25,030 nt of DNA from Oppiella nova. Its lineage: Eukaryota; Arthropoda; Arachnida; Sarcoptiformes; Oppiidae. The translations under genes and the position numbers were made by a program. Shown in pieces: positions 13,265-25,030 of this stretch (the stretch's first letter is position 1; each line of letters begins with the position of its first letter). The stretch is from positions 1 through 25,030 of the forward strand of contig CAJPVJ010000449.1 in NCBI GenBank assembly GCA_905397405.1. The letters are read 5' to 3'. The notes beneath the pieces are model-generated. The model was not told the DNA's origin and ran no database searches. It saw only the letters and a list, made by a program, of their open reading frames with translations.

Positions 13265-14540
13265 GTATGGCTTGTTTTAGCAATCTTTCATCAAATCACG
13301 TATTCCTACAAAAACTAAAACTTATTTACATTTGTTTTTGAAAAATCATTCAAATGTTATTTAATTCATAAGTTATTTTTGCATTATTTTAATATTACAT
13401 ATACTGCTAATTAAAACAACACTTTTTGCACATTAATTTGTATTCAACCAAAATCTCGGAAATGTTTCCCTAATATAAATATAACGTTAAATGAATTATT
13501 AATTTATGCATTCATTTCAATTGGATGTTAGAGATTCTGTCTAAAATTTTTGTAATTTTAAAAATATCATTTAATATGCAATTTAAAGTGATATATTATA
13601 TTAGTTTGCATTTCATTTCGTATTAAGAAATGTAGTGTTTATTCTGGTTATTAGGATATATTCAAACAAATTCTCAAATATTTTAGTTTTCAACGTTTAG
13701 TTTGAAATAAATTGTCATAAAAATGGTTTTAAGTTGTCATAAAAGATTTTTTTATTGCTTTTGCCTATAATTTTGATTTTATTTTCGTTTATTTTGCTAA
13801 TAATTATATTTTTATTATATTCATCGCTTGTATATTGTATTCAACTTTTAAAAGTGAAAATTGTTTTTCATTTTCAAGACAAGACTCGAAGCCATTGAAT
13901 GAAATGATTGGCGTTTTTTTCGTGAATTGATTTTTCTGTGCAAAAGACATGTCTTGGAAATGAAATAAAAGAAATTAACATTTTCTTGTTAATGGCTTTG
14001 TTTTGAGTATTGAATCCAAACATAAAAAGCTCTCAATATATCGATGCGAATGAATGCCTTTTACTTAAATGGGAAAAAATTATTATAATTAATGTTTTTT
14101 CCACTGATTTCCAATTTCGCGACAAATAAATGTTTATTCAATTGAAGTGCACTTAAGTTGTAATAAGTATTCATTTGCGAGAGAATTTGTTATCATTTTT
14201 TATAAACTTTAGGCAAATATTACCAAAAATACTGATCGGATAAGAGTTTTTCAGTTGAATAGTCGAAAATGTCTGCAGAGTATTACAACAGCTGTTCCTC
14301 TGTTTGGTGTTAGTATTGTAGTCATTGTGTGAAGGGATGGGATGTGTTGTAGTCGTCAGTCGTCTCCCAATCGGTCTCCCAAACAGTGTGATTGTGATTG
14401 TGTACCAAAACTCTCACACAGACATCAAGTATTGTATTTTTGAGCGCTTTTTCACCCAAAATCATACACAACCCCATAAACCACACATCGGTAGCCAACC
14501 CATACAACTGGGGATAAAAAGTTTTTGACGCGCGTGCGAC

Positions 14541-14582
14541 TATATATATGGCACCGGCTTATGAATTAGTGCCGTATACAGT
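14541..14582 (+). promoter_or_regulatory. Possible TATA-type core promoter
   Basis: TATATATATGG at 14541-14551 sits in a locally GC-richer setting (GACGCGCGTGCGAC just before it), with an initiator-like ACAGT at 14578-14582. The spacing is a few bases longer than ideal. It lies about 1.2 kb upstream of the ATG at 15755, whose exon follows an acceptor-like TTGCAACAG. A noncoding first exon here spliced to 15754 is therefore plausible. Confidence 0.25.
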
Positions 14583-15399
14583 GCACTACCCATCAGAATA
14601 CATAACTCAAAAACTTTCAAAACAGTTTAAAATTAAATTTAGTCCCCATTCAAAACGTTGGCTTCACTTGCATTCAAGTCTCTCATTCATATGAGTCGAG
14701 CCCTAAATGTATTATAAAAATCCAATAATAATCACTGAAATCGAAACCGTTGATCGTTTCAATACTAACAGCACTCTCGACGTCCAAAACATAGAGTTTT
14801 TGCATTCATTTGTACCGCAGTTTTAGTGCCAAATGTGGCTTAAATTCTCTCCCAAATACTGTTCTTAATTGTATGAATGGTTAGTATGAGTGCAACAGTG
14901 GGTTACAGTTTGGGGAGACTTTCCATACAGTGCTCTCGACTCGAGTCAGTGTTCGTTAGATTAGAAGCCATCCATCCATCTAAACATCCATCTCCTCCAT
15001 TGGCACCCATCCGATGAAATCATCTCTCGAGCCACACATCACTGAATAATAGCTTTGCTTTAATACAAAGTCAGTCATATTTGCACGCATTATGTCCACC
15101 AAATTGCATGAATGTGTGCGGAGGAGGCTATTCAGCCCTCCCATCGATTTTGACCAAAGATTGCCGCAAACAATAATCCATGACTTCTGAGGCCTAAAAT
15201 TAAAAGGAGTATATGTTTAGTGGAAAGAAAGTGAATTATTTGAATGGTTTAATAAATGGACTCATTCTTAGCTAATTTTTGTGGGCTTTTGATGGCAATG
15301 TCATAAAATATGGGATTAAAAGATGAGACTTATAGTGATTTGATTTAAAAATACTTCTCAAGTATGTTATGTAAATAACCGCACACTTAGTCAGTCAGT

Positions 15400-15403
<4 letters not shown>

Positions 15404-15430
<27 letters not shown>
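15404..15430. repeat. (CT)n microsatellite
   Basis: Short pure CT run, upstream of the coding start of the TEP gene. Confidence 0.9.
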
Positions 15431-15436
<6 letters not shown>

Positions 15437-15754
15437 CCCAATCCTCCGATGTTATCAAAAGAGCAATAATAGCAAAAAATTGATTACAAGCCTCCCTGTG
15501 CTGTAAAGGAGTTTAAATGACTCACTACTTACTCGGCATCAGAAACACCGAACTTTTGAAATGAGATTTTTTGTGAGACTCACTCTCTGCTCATCTCACG
15601 AGTAGTGATTCTCATGTCTCTCTCACAGCTATTTTGAGGGCTAATTGTGTTTAGTATTGAATGTCTGAATATTACATTATTTTGTTACATTCAATAACTG
15701 ATAATGTCTTGAATTGATATATAAATTCATATTTGATGTGTTATTTGCAACAGA

Positions 15755-18700
15755 ATGTGGTTGTCATCAATCATATGGGTTTCACTACTGCTTAATGTCC
15801 AGCACTTCCAGCCGTCCGAATGCCAATCAAACAAATATTTCGGTCTAACCGGTAATGAAATCAATCGCGATCTCATACTACAGGAACCGTAAGTTTTTTC
15901 ATTCAATATTTACTCACTTTTCTGTGTATTCTTTTATTATCAAAAATGTGGAAAAATGTTTTAACATATTCTGTCTGTTATTATAAAATTACTGATTTCC
16001 CCACTTTTATTCAAAATTACTTTTTTCTTAGTTTAAAGATTTATTGTTATTTTTATCAAATGCTGCATTCGATGGAAATGTATTTTTATGCCCTAAAGCT
16101 ATCATTTTTTACTAAACACTTAAATTATACCTCAAATGAATCACAATTTGAACGATCAGTGATTTGCTCACAAATTCTTTAAAATAATTGTTATATGACT
16201 TATGTATAGCGCCCTATAATCGCCTAAAAGGTGTTAAATTATTTTTTGTGCATTTGCTTTGATTTTCCCAATTCGACGCTTAAACATATCATAATTATAT
16301 TATTTATGATTAAAAGCAATTACTGACCATAAATATTATACAAATAAATTTTCACACTTTTCGCCATACAAGGAATCGTATCCATTGAAACAATGTTTGT
16401 GAATATCCGACAAATTATATATTGGATACACAATAACTACAATGAGTTTATGGCATAACTTGACGTGAACTTCTGTTTCCACTTCATTCACACACACTAT
16501 TCATCTCTATTTTCTCTTTGCTTTTCATAAAATAATTACAATATTTTTGAAGACATGAGAAAAGTGTAGTAATAATAGCAGTGAATAATAGTCACGGAAT
16601 AGACCTTAAGAGTGGAAGAGAAGTTGTGTTTGATTTGTAATTCTCAACAAATGTTTCTTAAGGGAGTTGTAAAAAATCGATGTCTAACCCAATGATAACA
16701 TCAGACTAACATCAGGACTGACAGCAATCATTGCCTCTAATATACAGAGATTGTTGTATTCCTATTGTTTTCTATGCATTTTCACTCCCAATCCATGAGT
16801 GGAGGGGCAGATAAGCTAGTGTTAGCTCCCTTTCCTTTCTCTATCCGTACTCGCAACCGATCTATTGTTATATACCATAAGAACATAAGTCTATTTCAAC
16901 GTTTAGACTGTCATCCAAATCATATTTATATTATTAGACACAGTTTTGGGAACCGATACCCATATCCAACACATTACAGCTCTCTTTCCTCTTTCTATTT
17001 ATTCCACTCTCTCTTCTCAATGTTATCTCACTTTTCATTTCATATCATATCTGAGAATAACAAATAATTTTATTACTTTTTCCTGACTCTGGAGGTATGA
17101 CTTAATATGTGAATCAATATTTCAGGAAAATATTCTGAATTTGAGGGGAAAAATGGATGACTAAAGAGAAGTTTATATTAAAAAGTGAAACGAAAACTTA
17201 GAGTAATGTCTAAAAAGCATACTTTATAATCAAATTGACTTTTATTACATAGAATTCAGGAAATTTAGACAATATGTAAACTAATGTTTTTATGTTTCTT
17301 TTAGCAATGATTTTAAGCCAAACTCTGTTTCTCTTCTCTAATACTTCTTCTTTTGAGTAAAAGTTAGCGAAACTCAACTCAAATGCGAGACATGTATTGA
17401 TTCTATCAATTAATTAGCAATTTGTTACATAACTCCTAAACATTGAATTTACATTAACTCTAAGTTTTGATGCCAAAAGTAATTTTCGATATATTGAACG
17501 TATGTCTGACATGTCTTTGCAGAACATACTTCGTGTTGGCCTCCAAGACCTTACGTCCCGGACAAGTATACCGCGTGTCGGTGACAGTCTATCGATCAAA
17601 TTTGCCCATAACTGCGAGGGCATCCATTCAGAGGAATGGCGTCGAGTTATCGGCGTCTGTCCAGGAATGCAAAGAACGTATTCCCGAGACATTACTTCTT
17701 CGCGTTCCCCCGACTTCCAGACCCGGAGTCTATAAACTGAGGGTTGAGGGCAACGTTAACGGTGTTTTGGGGGGCACCGCCTTCTATAACGAGACTTATT
17801 TGGAGTTTTCCCAGCGATCGATGACTATATTTGTCACCACAGATAAGCCAATCTATATGCAGGGACAGACAGTCAGGTTTAGGGCTATCCCTATCACAAC
17901 CGACTTAAAAGCGTTTTCCGATGCAATCGATATCTATATGCTTGACCCGAGGGGTGCAATCATGAGGAGGTGGCTTTCCAGACAAAGCAATTTAGGTATC
18001 AATTGATGCTATTTTATGCACTTTTCTTTTGTCTGCATATTTTATATCTTATTTACTGAACACAGGGGCTGTCAGTCTTGAATATCCATTGTCTCAACAA
18101 CCGGTTTATGGCCAGAATTGGACGATACGTGTTGTGGCTCAGGGACAGGTTGAGGAGAAACAGTTTGCTGTTGAAGAATATTGTAAGTGAAAAATGCTTT
18201 GTATTTTCAATTTGTGCACATTTGATAACTTTTGCATAATTTTCCAGAGGATTCTTAACGCTTTACATAACTATGAAATCATTTATTAAAAAAATCTTTT
18301 ATCGAAAAGCAATATATCTTTTGTGTTAACACTTTATGTGATCAATTCCGAGCTATAAATCATTTAACATAGAAAATGAGTACTTCTTACAAAATACTCG
18401 ATGAATATATTCTGCGATTCATACAAAAACCAAACATTTTTGTTATAACAGATCAGACGAGGTTTGAAGTGAACGTATCGATGCCGGCGTTCTTCCTCCA
18501 GACAGACAATTATATCTACGGCTCGATTATGGCTAAGTATGTCCTAATCGTTAGCACTTTTTTCGTTTGAGTCCCTCTTCTCTAATGATTTATGACATCT
18601 ATATGTTTGGCTATATATAGCTTCACGAGTGGTATACCAGTGATCGGAAATCTGACGATTGTGTACACTCTGCTCTCTTCCAACAAACAAATCGTTTCCC

Positions 18701-21700
18701 AAAACTATTTCGATCGCCCGGCCATTGAAACCACAGAAAGATATGTGAGTTTTATTTTTATTAGTCGTTAGTCTTGTAAACGATTATTACATTTATTTAT
18801 TTATTTTCTATGATTCAGTTTAAAGGCTATTATGAGTTCCGACGTCCGATGACCGAAGTCATTGACCAATTGGGCGGCGGCTCATCACTGGACGGCGCGA
18901 AGATAACGGTGACTGCGTTTGTTGGCGAGCGGTTCCTTAACCTCATCTACTCGGGTCACGCGCGCGCCTACATCTTCAGCTCCAAAGTCAAGCTTAAGCT
19001 CTTGGGCGCCTCACCACAAGTGTTCAAACCTCCGATGCCTTTCAAAGCGTACGCCGCCGTCTCGTTTAACGACGGCTCGCCTCTACCTTACGATCGACTC
19101 ATTTACGAGAAGCTGGAGGTGCGGGTGAAGGTCCAGTTCCATCGACTCGGCTCTAAGATGTTGCAAGCCATGGAAGTGCCCATGTCTTTGAATAATCCGG
19201 GTCTTTGGGAGATCTCAATCAACTTAAAGGAAGAACTTAATAGCAAACAACTTATAGATGACGTCCAGTACTTATCTCTCGACGCCTTCTTCAGGGATGC
19301 CAACGGAGACACAATTCGCGCACAAGAGCTCAGAGCTTACTCTAGTTATTCACCAACTGATCGCTTGATTCAGATCTCGACGTCTACTAAACAGCCAAAA
19401 GTTGGCGAATATATCATATTTCACGTCCGAACCAATTATTACGTGAAGCTATTCTCGTATGTAATCATCTCGAAGGGAATGGTTCTCATCAATGGCAGGG
19501 AAGAGATGTCGTCCTCTATAAAGACTTTCGCTGTGAGTCTGTCGCCCGAAATGGCGCCGACCTCTACGATCGTCATCTACGACATCGCCCGCGGCAGCGA
19601 AGTGGTGGCCGACTCACTGACATTCCCTGTGGACGGCATTTCACGAAACAACTTCACAGTTACGCTGAATAACAGAAAGGATAAAACTGGAGACACAATA
19701 GAAGTGGTAGTGTTGGGACAGCCGGGCACTTATGTGGGCCTATCAGCGCTCGACAAAGATTTATCTCTATTACAAGTCGGTAATCAAATAAACTATGCGG
19801 ACGTCTTAAGAAAGATGAGTACTTTCGACCAATCAGTCACTGCCAGGAATGGGACACTTCATCATCTCTGGCTCTCCAGAGAGGGACGCGTCGATCGATT
19901 CCTTCACTTTCCGGCGCCTTCCTATGGAATCGACGCAAACAAGACGTTTGAAGTAAGAAAACAAATGATCATAATTTTGAGATACATTTTGTTTTATTTA
20001 ATAATTTTCTTCGCAAAATAACAAATGATTTTCTCTTTTAACAATTCATCAAAAAATCAATTTATAGCGAGTTTAGAGTGATTGCGATGACTGATTATAT
20101 CATATGTTTTAAAGTGTTTCACTGTTTTTTGACTGAAACAATAGTTTTGATAAATAATTTATATAAAGAAAGCGATGGCACTCGCGATTCACAGCAAAAT
20201 CAATAATTTTCAAACATATTCATGCATTTGTTTTTAACGCAAAATTCTCGTTAAACGACTTCTCGATAATTTTTTTGTTGAATTTTAGTTATTTATGACA
20301 AACACTTAAATTGCTTTAAACTTTATTAACAGTCCAAATAAATAGTTTTCACAAAAGTGACGAATGAAATGATTTTCTTTTCCTAACGATTGATTATTGT
20401 TTAGTTATAAAGTCAGCAAAAATTTAATATAAAGTTTTGAATTATCTTTTTGGCAGTCTTTGTGCGAATCCTATAATTCAAAAGCAAATCATAAAAATAG
20501 GGTTTCAGTCGTTTTGAAATCATTTCTTTGAAAGCATATAATCTTTTGCCGAAACAGTTACTTAGACTTCGCTTCGCAAAGCACTGATGTATTCATAATA
20601 TATTTGTATTTCTCTTTAGACTTCTTATATCTCTATAATCTTTCAATTGATTCAAAAAGATTTCTAATATATATTTAGTAACAGATTTTGATTGTAATTC
20701 GCTTTGACTTTCAATTCAAAAACAATTTTCATTGACAGAGCGCTGGTCTGGTTATCTTCACTGACGCTAATGTGACCCAAAAGTACGATAATTGCAACCA
20801 AACGCTGGGCTTTCTCTCCTGTTTGGACGGAACCTGTTATCACTCCTCAAAGACTTGCGACGGAAAGTACGACTGCAGGGATGGCACCGACGAGGGCTCG
20901 TGTGAGATATCAATCTGTTTACTCAATCCATTCCCAACTCTAATAAGACTTTGAGCACCACTTCATTTCAAATCTCATTCTTTGCCACAATATATACCAT
21001 AATCTCTTTATCAGACTTTTTCTTAATTATGAATAATTGGAGCGAAAAAACATTTTTAATTAAAAAGAAGTTTCGTTTGTTTAATACAATAATAGTTATT
21101 GTGTTTTAATTTAGGCGCAGAAAGGGATGAATACAATTTGGTTCAGTTTAGGATGAGTCGTACCAATCGATTACAGCGCCTGTATGACAACACTTGGCTC
21201 TGGAAAGACATTAACATTGGGTAATATTTTTATAACTTTTGACTCTTCTTTTGAAAACTATATAAATGTTGTCATCTTTTTATAGGCCTCTCGGGTATTA
21301 TATATTCAAAGCTCCCGTTCCTAATGCACCGGTCACTTGGATTGTAAATGCGTTTGGTATGAGCAGTACGAGTGGCTTTGGTATTCAACAGTCAAACATA
21401 GAGTACTCGAGTGTCCGACCCTTTTATATGAACGTAGAGATGCCTCCCGTTTGTCTGATTGGCGAACAGATAGGCGTACGGATCAGTATTTTTAATTACT
21501 TGCCGTATGAGATAGAAGTGATTGTAGTGTTGGCCCGATCTCACGACTATAAGTTTGTTCACGTCGAGCCATTTGGCAGAGTCCAGGTATGACCCATCGC
21601 TCACCCTATTATTGGTATAGATTTTTCATTGTTTTCTCATATAAACAGTCGTATAATCCGCGCACATCCTATGGACAGCACCAACACTTGATTTTGGTTT

Positions 21701-23974
21701 GTATTTATTTATTAGCAATAGATTTGATGAATACTAACAAGTGTTGTATGAATGGCACAGATATATCCGGGCAGAACATCCGTGGTTTATATGCCAATAG
21801 TTGCCCAGCGATTGGGTCTCATCAATGTCACAGTTATGGCTAAAACACAGGTCGCCAAAGATATAGTGACCAAAACATTGAGAGTAGAACCGGACGGCAT
21901 TCCACAGTATACCCACACATCTGTCGTATTAGACTTATCTCAAGGCGCATACCTTATCAAGTATTTGGAAACTAATGTCACAGAAAGTCCAATCATACCA
22001 TACCGTCAGGAAAGGCGATATGTTTTTGGATCAAATAAGGCTAAGATCTCAGTGGTAGGGGATGTGGTGGGGCCCTCCTTCCCAGCAATGCCTATGAATG
22101 CGACCTCAATGTTGCGGAAGCCGTTTGATTGCGCCGAACAAAACATGTTTAACTTTGCGATCAATATGTATACACTTTTCTATCTGAGACTTACGGGTCA
22201 GCGGCGATCAGATCTGGAGAAACAGGCGTTTAAATACTTGAATATTCAATACCAGAGACAATTGAGTTATAAGAATAGTGACGGATCTTTCAGAGCCTTC
22301 CGCTGGAATAATAAGCCCAGTGTTTGGATGACTGCCTTTTGCGCCCGTATTCTACATAAGGCAACGTTTCAGGAGTGGGAGAACTTCCTATACATCGACC
22401 CCAACATCATTCAGGACGCCATCGCATGGCTTCTCAAGTTCCAGACACCCGAAGGAGCTTTTGTTGAGACTTCACTCATACCACACAATAGGCGAATGAA
22501 TTTGACGTCAAAGATATATATGGATCACTCGAGTCTCAGGAATATCTCATTGACGGCTCATGTGTTGATCACTTTGGCCGAAGTGCGTGACCTGAGGGGT
22601 GACATCGGAGCTAAAGCCGCCACCGCTCGCACCGGCGCTCAGAGATATTTAGAGCGAATGCTTCACATTATCACTAATTATGAGGACCCATACGAGTTGG
22701 CCATCACTTCATACGCTCTGAGTTTAGTTAACTCCGTGGAAACGGATGAAGCATTCAATTTGTTGGACCAAAAGATGCGAGAAGTGAGTGGAATGAGGTA
22801 TTGGGGCCGAGAAGCCATTCCTCCGCCCAAAACGCAAATTGAAAACAATAGACCCTTTTTGTTGCCACGACTGCCCCATAAATACGACTCGTCTAACATT
22901 GAGACGACAGCTTATGGACTGTTAGTTCATATCGCAAAACAGGCAGTTATTCAGAAAGAGATCGTCGAGTGGCTGAACAACCAGCGCCTGTACGACGCCG
23001 GGTGGGCCTCAACACAGGACTCTGTGATTGCATTGCAAGCGCTCATTGAATACGCGGTTCAGTCGCGACTCAGAGAAGTGACGGACATTAAGATCACAAT
23101 CGAAGCGCCGTCCTCTCGAAACTTCTCCAAAACGGTTCACATCGGAGAAGACAATCTTTCGCAGCTCCAGGAGTTTGATATTCCCAACCCATTCGGTGCG
23201 GTCATTGTGAAGGCACAGGGTTCGGGACTGGCTATCGTCCAGTTGGACGTCCAGTATAATGTTGATTGGCCGCACCTACAGATCCAACCGCCCGTTCGGG
23301 CCTTTGATTTGGACGTAACGGCAACTTTTAGCGGTCGAAACAGTTCTCACATTACGTTTAGGTCGTGCCAGCGATGGGTGAACACACTGGAGAGCTCTGC
23401 CAGTGGTTTGACTGTATTGGAGGTAACCATTCCGACCGGTTATGTGATTCAACAGCAAGAGTTAGACCTGATTGTGAAGACGACATCTCTGAGCAATTTA
23501 GAGGAGGCGCGTCAGTACGACCGCAAAGTTGTCTTTTATTTTGATTACGTAAGACATGATTGAATCGGTGTTTCGTTTCATGTCTAATGGTTTTGTTTGC
23601 CCTATAGTTGGATATTAACCCGACGTGTGTGTCATTCACTGTCCAGCGTTGGTATCCAGTCGCTAATTTGACTCGTTATATACCGGTGCGAGTCTACGAC
23701 TATTACGCTCCGGGTATGTATTAATTCAATGATTTTATTCTCGTTTTCTAATAATTATTTTGTTTTACTTACAGAGCGTTTCAATGAAACCATGTTTAAT
23801 ACACAGAATCTCTATTATTTAAGTGTATGTCACGTGTGCGGCTCATACCAGTGCCCCTACTGTCCAATATTTAGCGGCGCATTGAATCTCACGCCTAATC
23901 TCATTGTTATTTCTATTTTTATTTTAATTAATATAAACACTATTTATAAATGTTTTAAATCTGTTGTCATTTGA
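15755..23974 (+). CDS. Mcr/TEP-like thioester protein with LDLa domain, 13 exons
   Basis: Alpha-2-macroglobulin/complement C3 family. The relative Mcr of flies is an LDLa-bearing member with roles in phagocytosis and septate junctions. Coding exons: 15755-15888, 17523-17995, 18066-18182, 18452-18536, 18621-18744, 18819-19952, 20739-20901, 21115-21220, 21286-21586, 21649-21696, 21761-23548, 23608-23713, 23775-23974. All are GT-AG and in frame: 4779 nt, 1592 aa. Signal peptide in residues 1 to about 22. First macroglobulin domain from [13 protein letters not shown] (about 46), MG2 hallmark TDKPIY (151-156), MG3 near FAVEEY. After [15 protein letters not shown] comes an LDL-receptor class A domain (about 708-744; six cysteines, CDGKYDC and DGTDE). 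The thioester region reads DCAEQNM (Cys1019, Gln1022) instead of GCGEQNM. Alpha-helical thioester and receptor-binding domains follow. The C-terminus has CHVC and CPYC pairs (1545-1556) and a hydrophobic stretch (about 1569-1584) that may anchor it in the membrane. The 1634-bp intron 1 and 786-bp intron 6 hold nothing I recognise. Confidence 0.93.
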
Positions 23975-24801
23975 TCTGAAAGATGAACCACTAATAGACA
24001 AAGCCTTCCAAACAAATGATCTGTAAATTAGTTCTTAAAGACATTTTGTATATTATTTACAACATTTTGAATCTCTTTTAATGAATTTTTATATTTTATT
24101 TCTTAACATTAAGTGAATCACAAATGAATTGTCATTTTGTAAATTCAATTGTAATATAATTGTGAACATTGGGTGCGGTTTTGGATTCTTGACTTAATTT
24201 CTATTGAAATTCAACTTTTTATACATTTTTTATTAGAATTTTTTATTAGTTTATAAAACAGTTTATTTTAAATTTTTGAATGTTTTTGACTGAAATGAAT
24301 AAAAGATTTATATAAATAATAAAAAAGTTTGACTTTTTATAAAATAATTTGCAGTAATTTATTAATCCCTGTAACGTATTATTAAACGGTAGGTGTCCAT
24401 TTAGGGAATGGACTGCAAATTTGTAGCTGACATCCCTTTACGTCAAAATTTGAGTTTTAAGAGTAAACTACTAATTAACATCTCATAACCAGGTCCACTC
24501 TAATCAATTATACCGTATATCCCTTAAAGCAATTACAAATTTATATCTAATTCACTAATGCATTCATAATACTGGAACCATATTAAATTATAGGCTTTCA
24601 TAGCACTCTAAATAAGTTTTATGCAACACATTGTATGCTACGATACCCGCAATGACATGAATATCTCATACAAATTACTACATAAGCCTCTGTTGATAGA
24701 CTCCTATATCATAGAATAGCTTTCCATCTAAAGCCCAGTTTCTATGGAATCGAAACAATACTTTTCAATACAAATACAGTTAAATTGATTTTATGTGGAA
24801 A
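23975..24801. other. Intergenic region, 3' UTR and upstream of TMEM231
   Basis: AT-rich. A polyadenylation signal AATAAA lies at 24298-24303, about 325 nt past the TEP stop, with further AATAAA-like copies just after it. The rest is unremarkable and should contain the TMEM231 promoter. Confidence 0.45.
24298..24303 (+). terminator. Polyadenylation signal AATAAA for the TEP gene
   Basis: Canonical hexamer in a T/A-rich 3' region at a reasonable distance from the stop codon, though such hexamers are frequent by chance in AT-rich DNA. Confidence 0.4.
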
Positions 24802-25030
24802 ATGGCTTTTTATTCAATATATTCGCAATCAATTAAAATCACATATAAAACAAAATTATTTTCCGAATCAACACTTTTCTACTGTTTATGCATTTTCTCC
24901 AATCTTTTTATCCCTCTATTCATAGTCTATAGAAGTGATGGCTTTTGGAGGAAAGTCGAGTTCTATAGGGAGCAGCCGGACATCAATTTCAAGCACAACC
25001 TTATTCTTGTGCTACAACTGCGAGACACAG
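24802..25030 (+). CDS. Tmem231: TMEM231, N-terminal part, cut by window end
   Basis: TMEM231 is a two-pass membrane protein of the MKS module at the ciliary transition zone, where it helps gate entry into the cilium. The frame from ATG at 24802 is open through 76 codons to the window edge. It starts MAFYSIYSQSIKITYKTKLF, close in layout to the vertebrate start (MALYELFSHPVERSYRA), followed by a hydrophobic first membrane segment ending FIPLFIVYRS. Then DGFWRKVEFYREQPDINFKH matches the family signature S-H-G-F-W...Y-x-E-Q-P...F-x-H and LILVLQL follows. No intron is needed in this part. The remainder of the gene, including the lumenal domain and second membrane helix, lies beyond the window. 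Confidence 0.88.
   Translation, partial: MAFYSIYSQSIKITYKTKLFSESTLFYCLCIFSNLFIPLFIVYRSDGFWRKVEFYREQPDINFKHNLILVLQLRDT

Larger units (their letters stand above)
13265..15754. other. Intron or upstream region of the TEP gene
   Basis: Long AT-rich stretch. From about 14270 to 15150 the composition is more mixed, with a possible core promoter near 14541. A (CT)n run is at 15404-15430. I see no supported exon other than the candidate at 13191. Confidence 0.4.

Noticed and set aside
14322-14528. Open frames on both strands in the TEP upstream region
   Set aside because: Short, overlapping on opposite strands and without protein-like structure.

Overview
The window looks like AT-rich nuclear DNA of an arthropod, most likely a mite or other chelicerate. 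The signs are many short phase-consistent GT-AG introns (some of 40-80 nt), animal-only gene families, and an LDLa-bearing thioester protein of the Mcr type known from insects and ticks. Species cannot be fixed from sequence alone. I saw no mobile element, CRISPR array, rRNA or tRNA.

Layout: (1) 384-6374 (+), a 19-exon plasma-membrane-type Na+/H+ exchanger (SLC9A/NHE), about 752 aa. (2) 7350-7763 (+), a small unrecognised one-exon gene. (3) 8006-9028 (+), adenine phosphoribosyltransferase with a non-conserved tail. (4) 9675-10956 (-), NEDD8, the ubiquitin-like modifier, whose 81 residues can be read from four exons. Its 5' half is present twice and the locus is scrambled. (5) 11295-13190, mostly noncoding, with an exact tandem 128-bp duplication and a CT microsatellite. 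(6) 13191-23974 (+), an Mcr/TEP-like alpha-2-macroglobulin family gene: 13 coding exons from 15755, about 1592 aa, with a possible alternative signal-peptide exon at 13191. (7) 24802 to the window end (+), the N-terminus of TMEM231, a ciliary transition-zone protein. The genes have unrelated jobs (ion exchange, purine salvage, protein modification, innate immunity or septate junctions, cilium), and nothing suggests an operon or shared pathway.

The strangest feature is at 9957-10083. This 127-nt block is a perfect base-by-base complement of 10620-10746 (NEDD8 exon 3) in the SAME left-to-right order, so it is neither a direct nor an inverted repeat. No known DNA rearrangement makes such a copy. 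Next to it is a 75-bp repeat at offset 128, and about 1.9 kb away is a 128-bp tandem duplication. The recurring 127/128 length points to an assembly or sequence-processing artefact (127 is a common k-mer size) rather than new biology, but it deserves a direct check.
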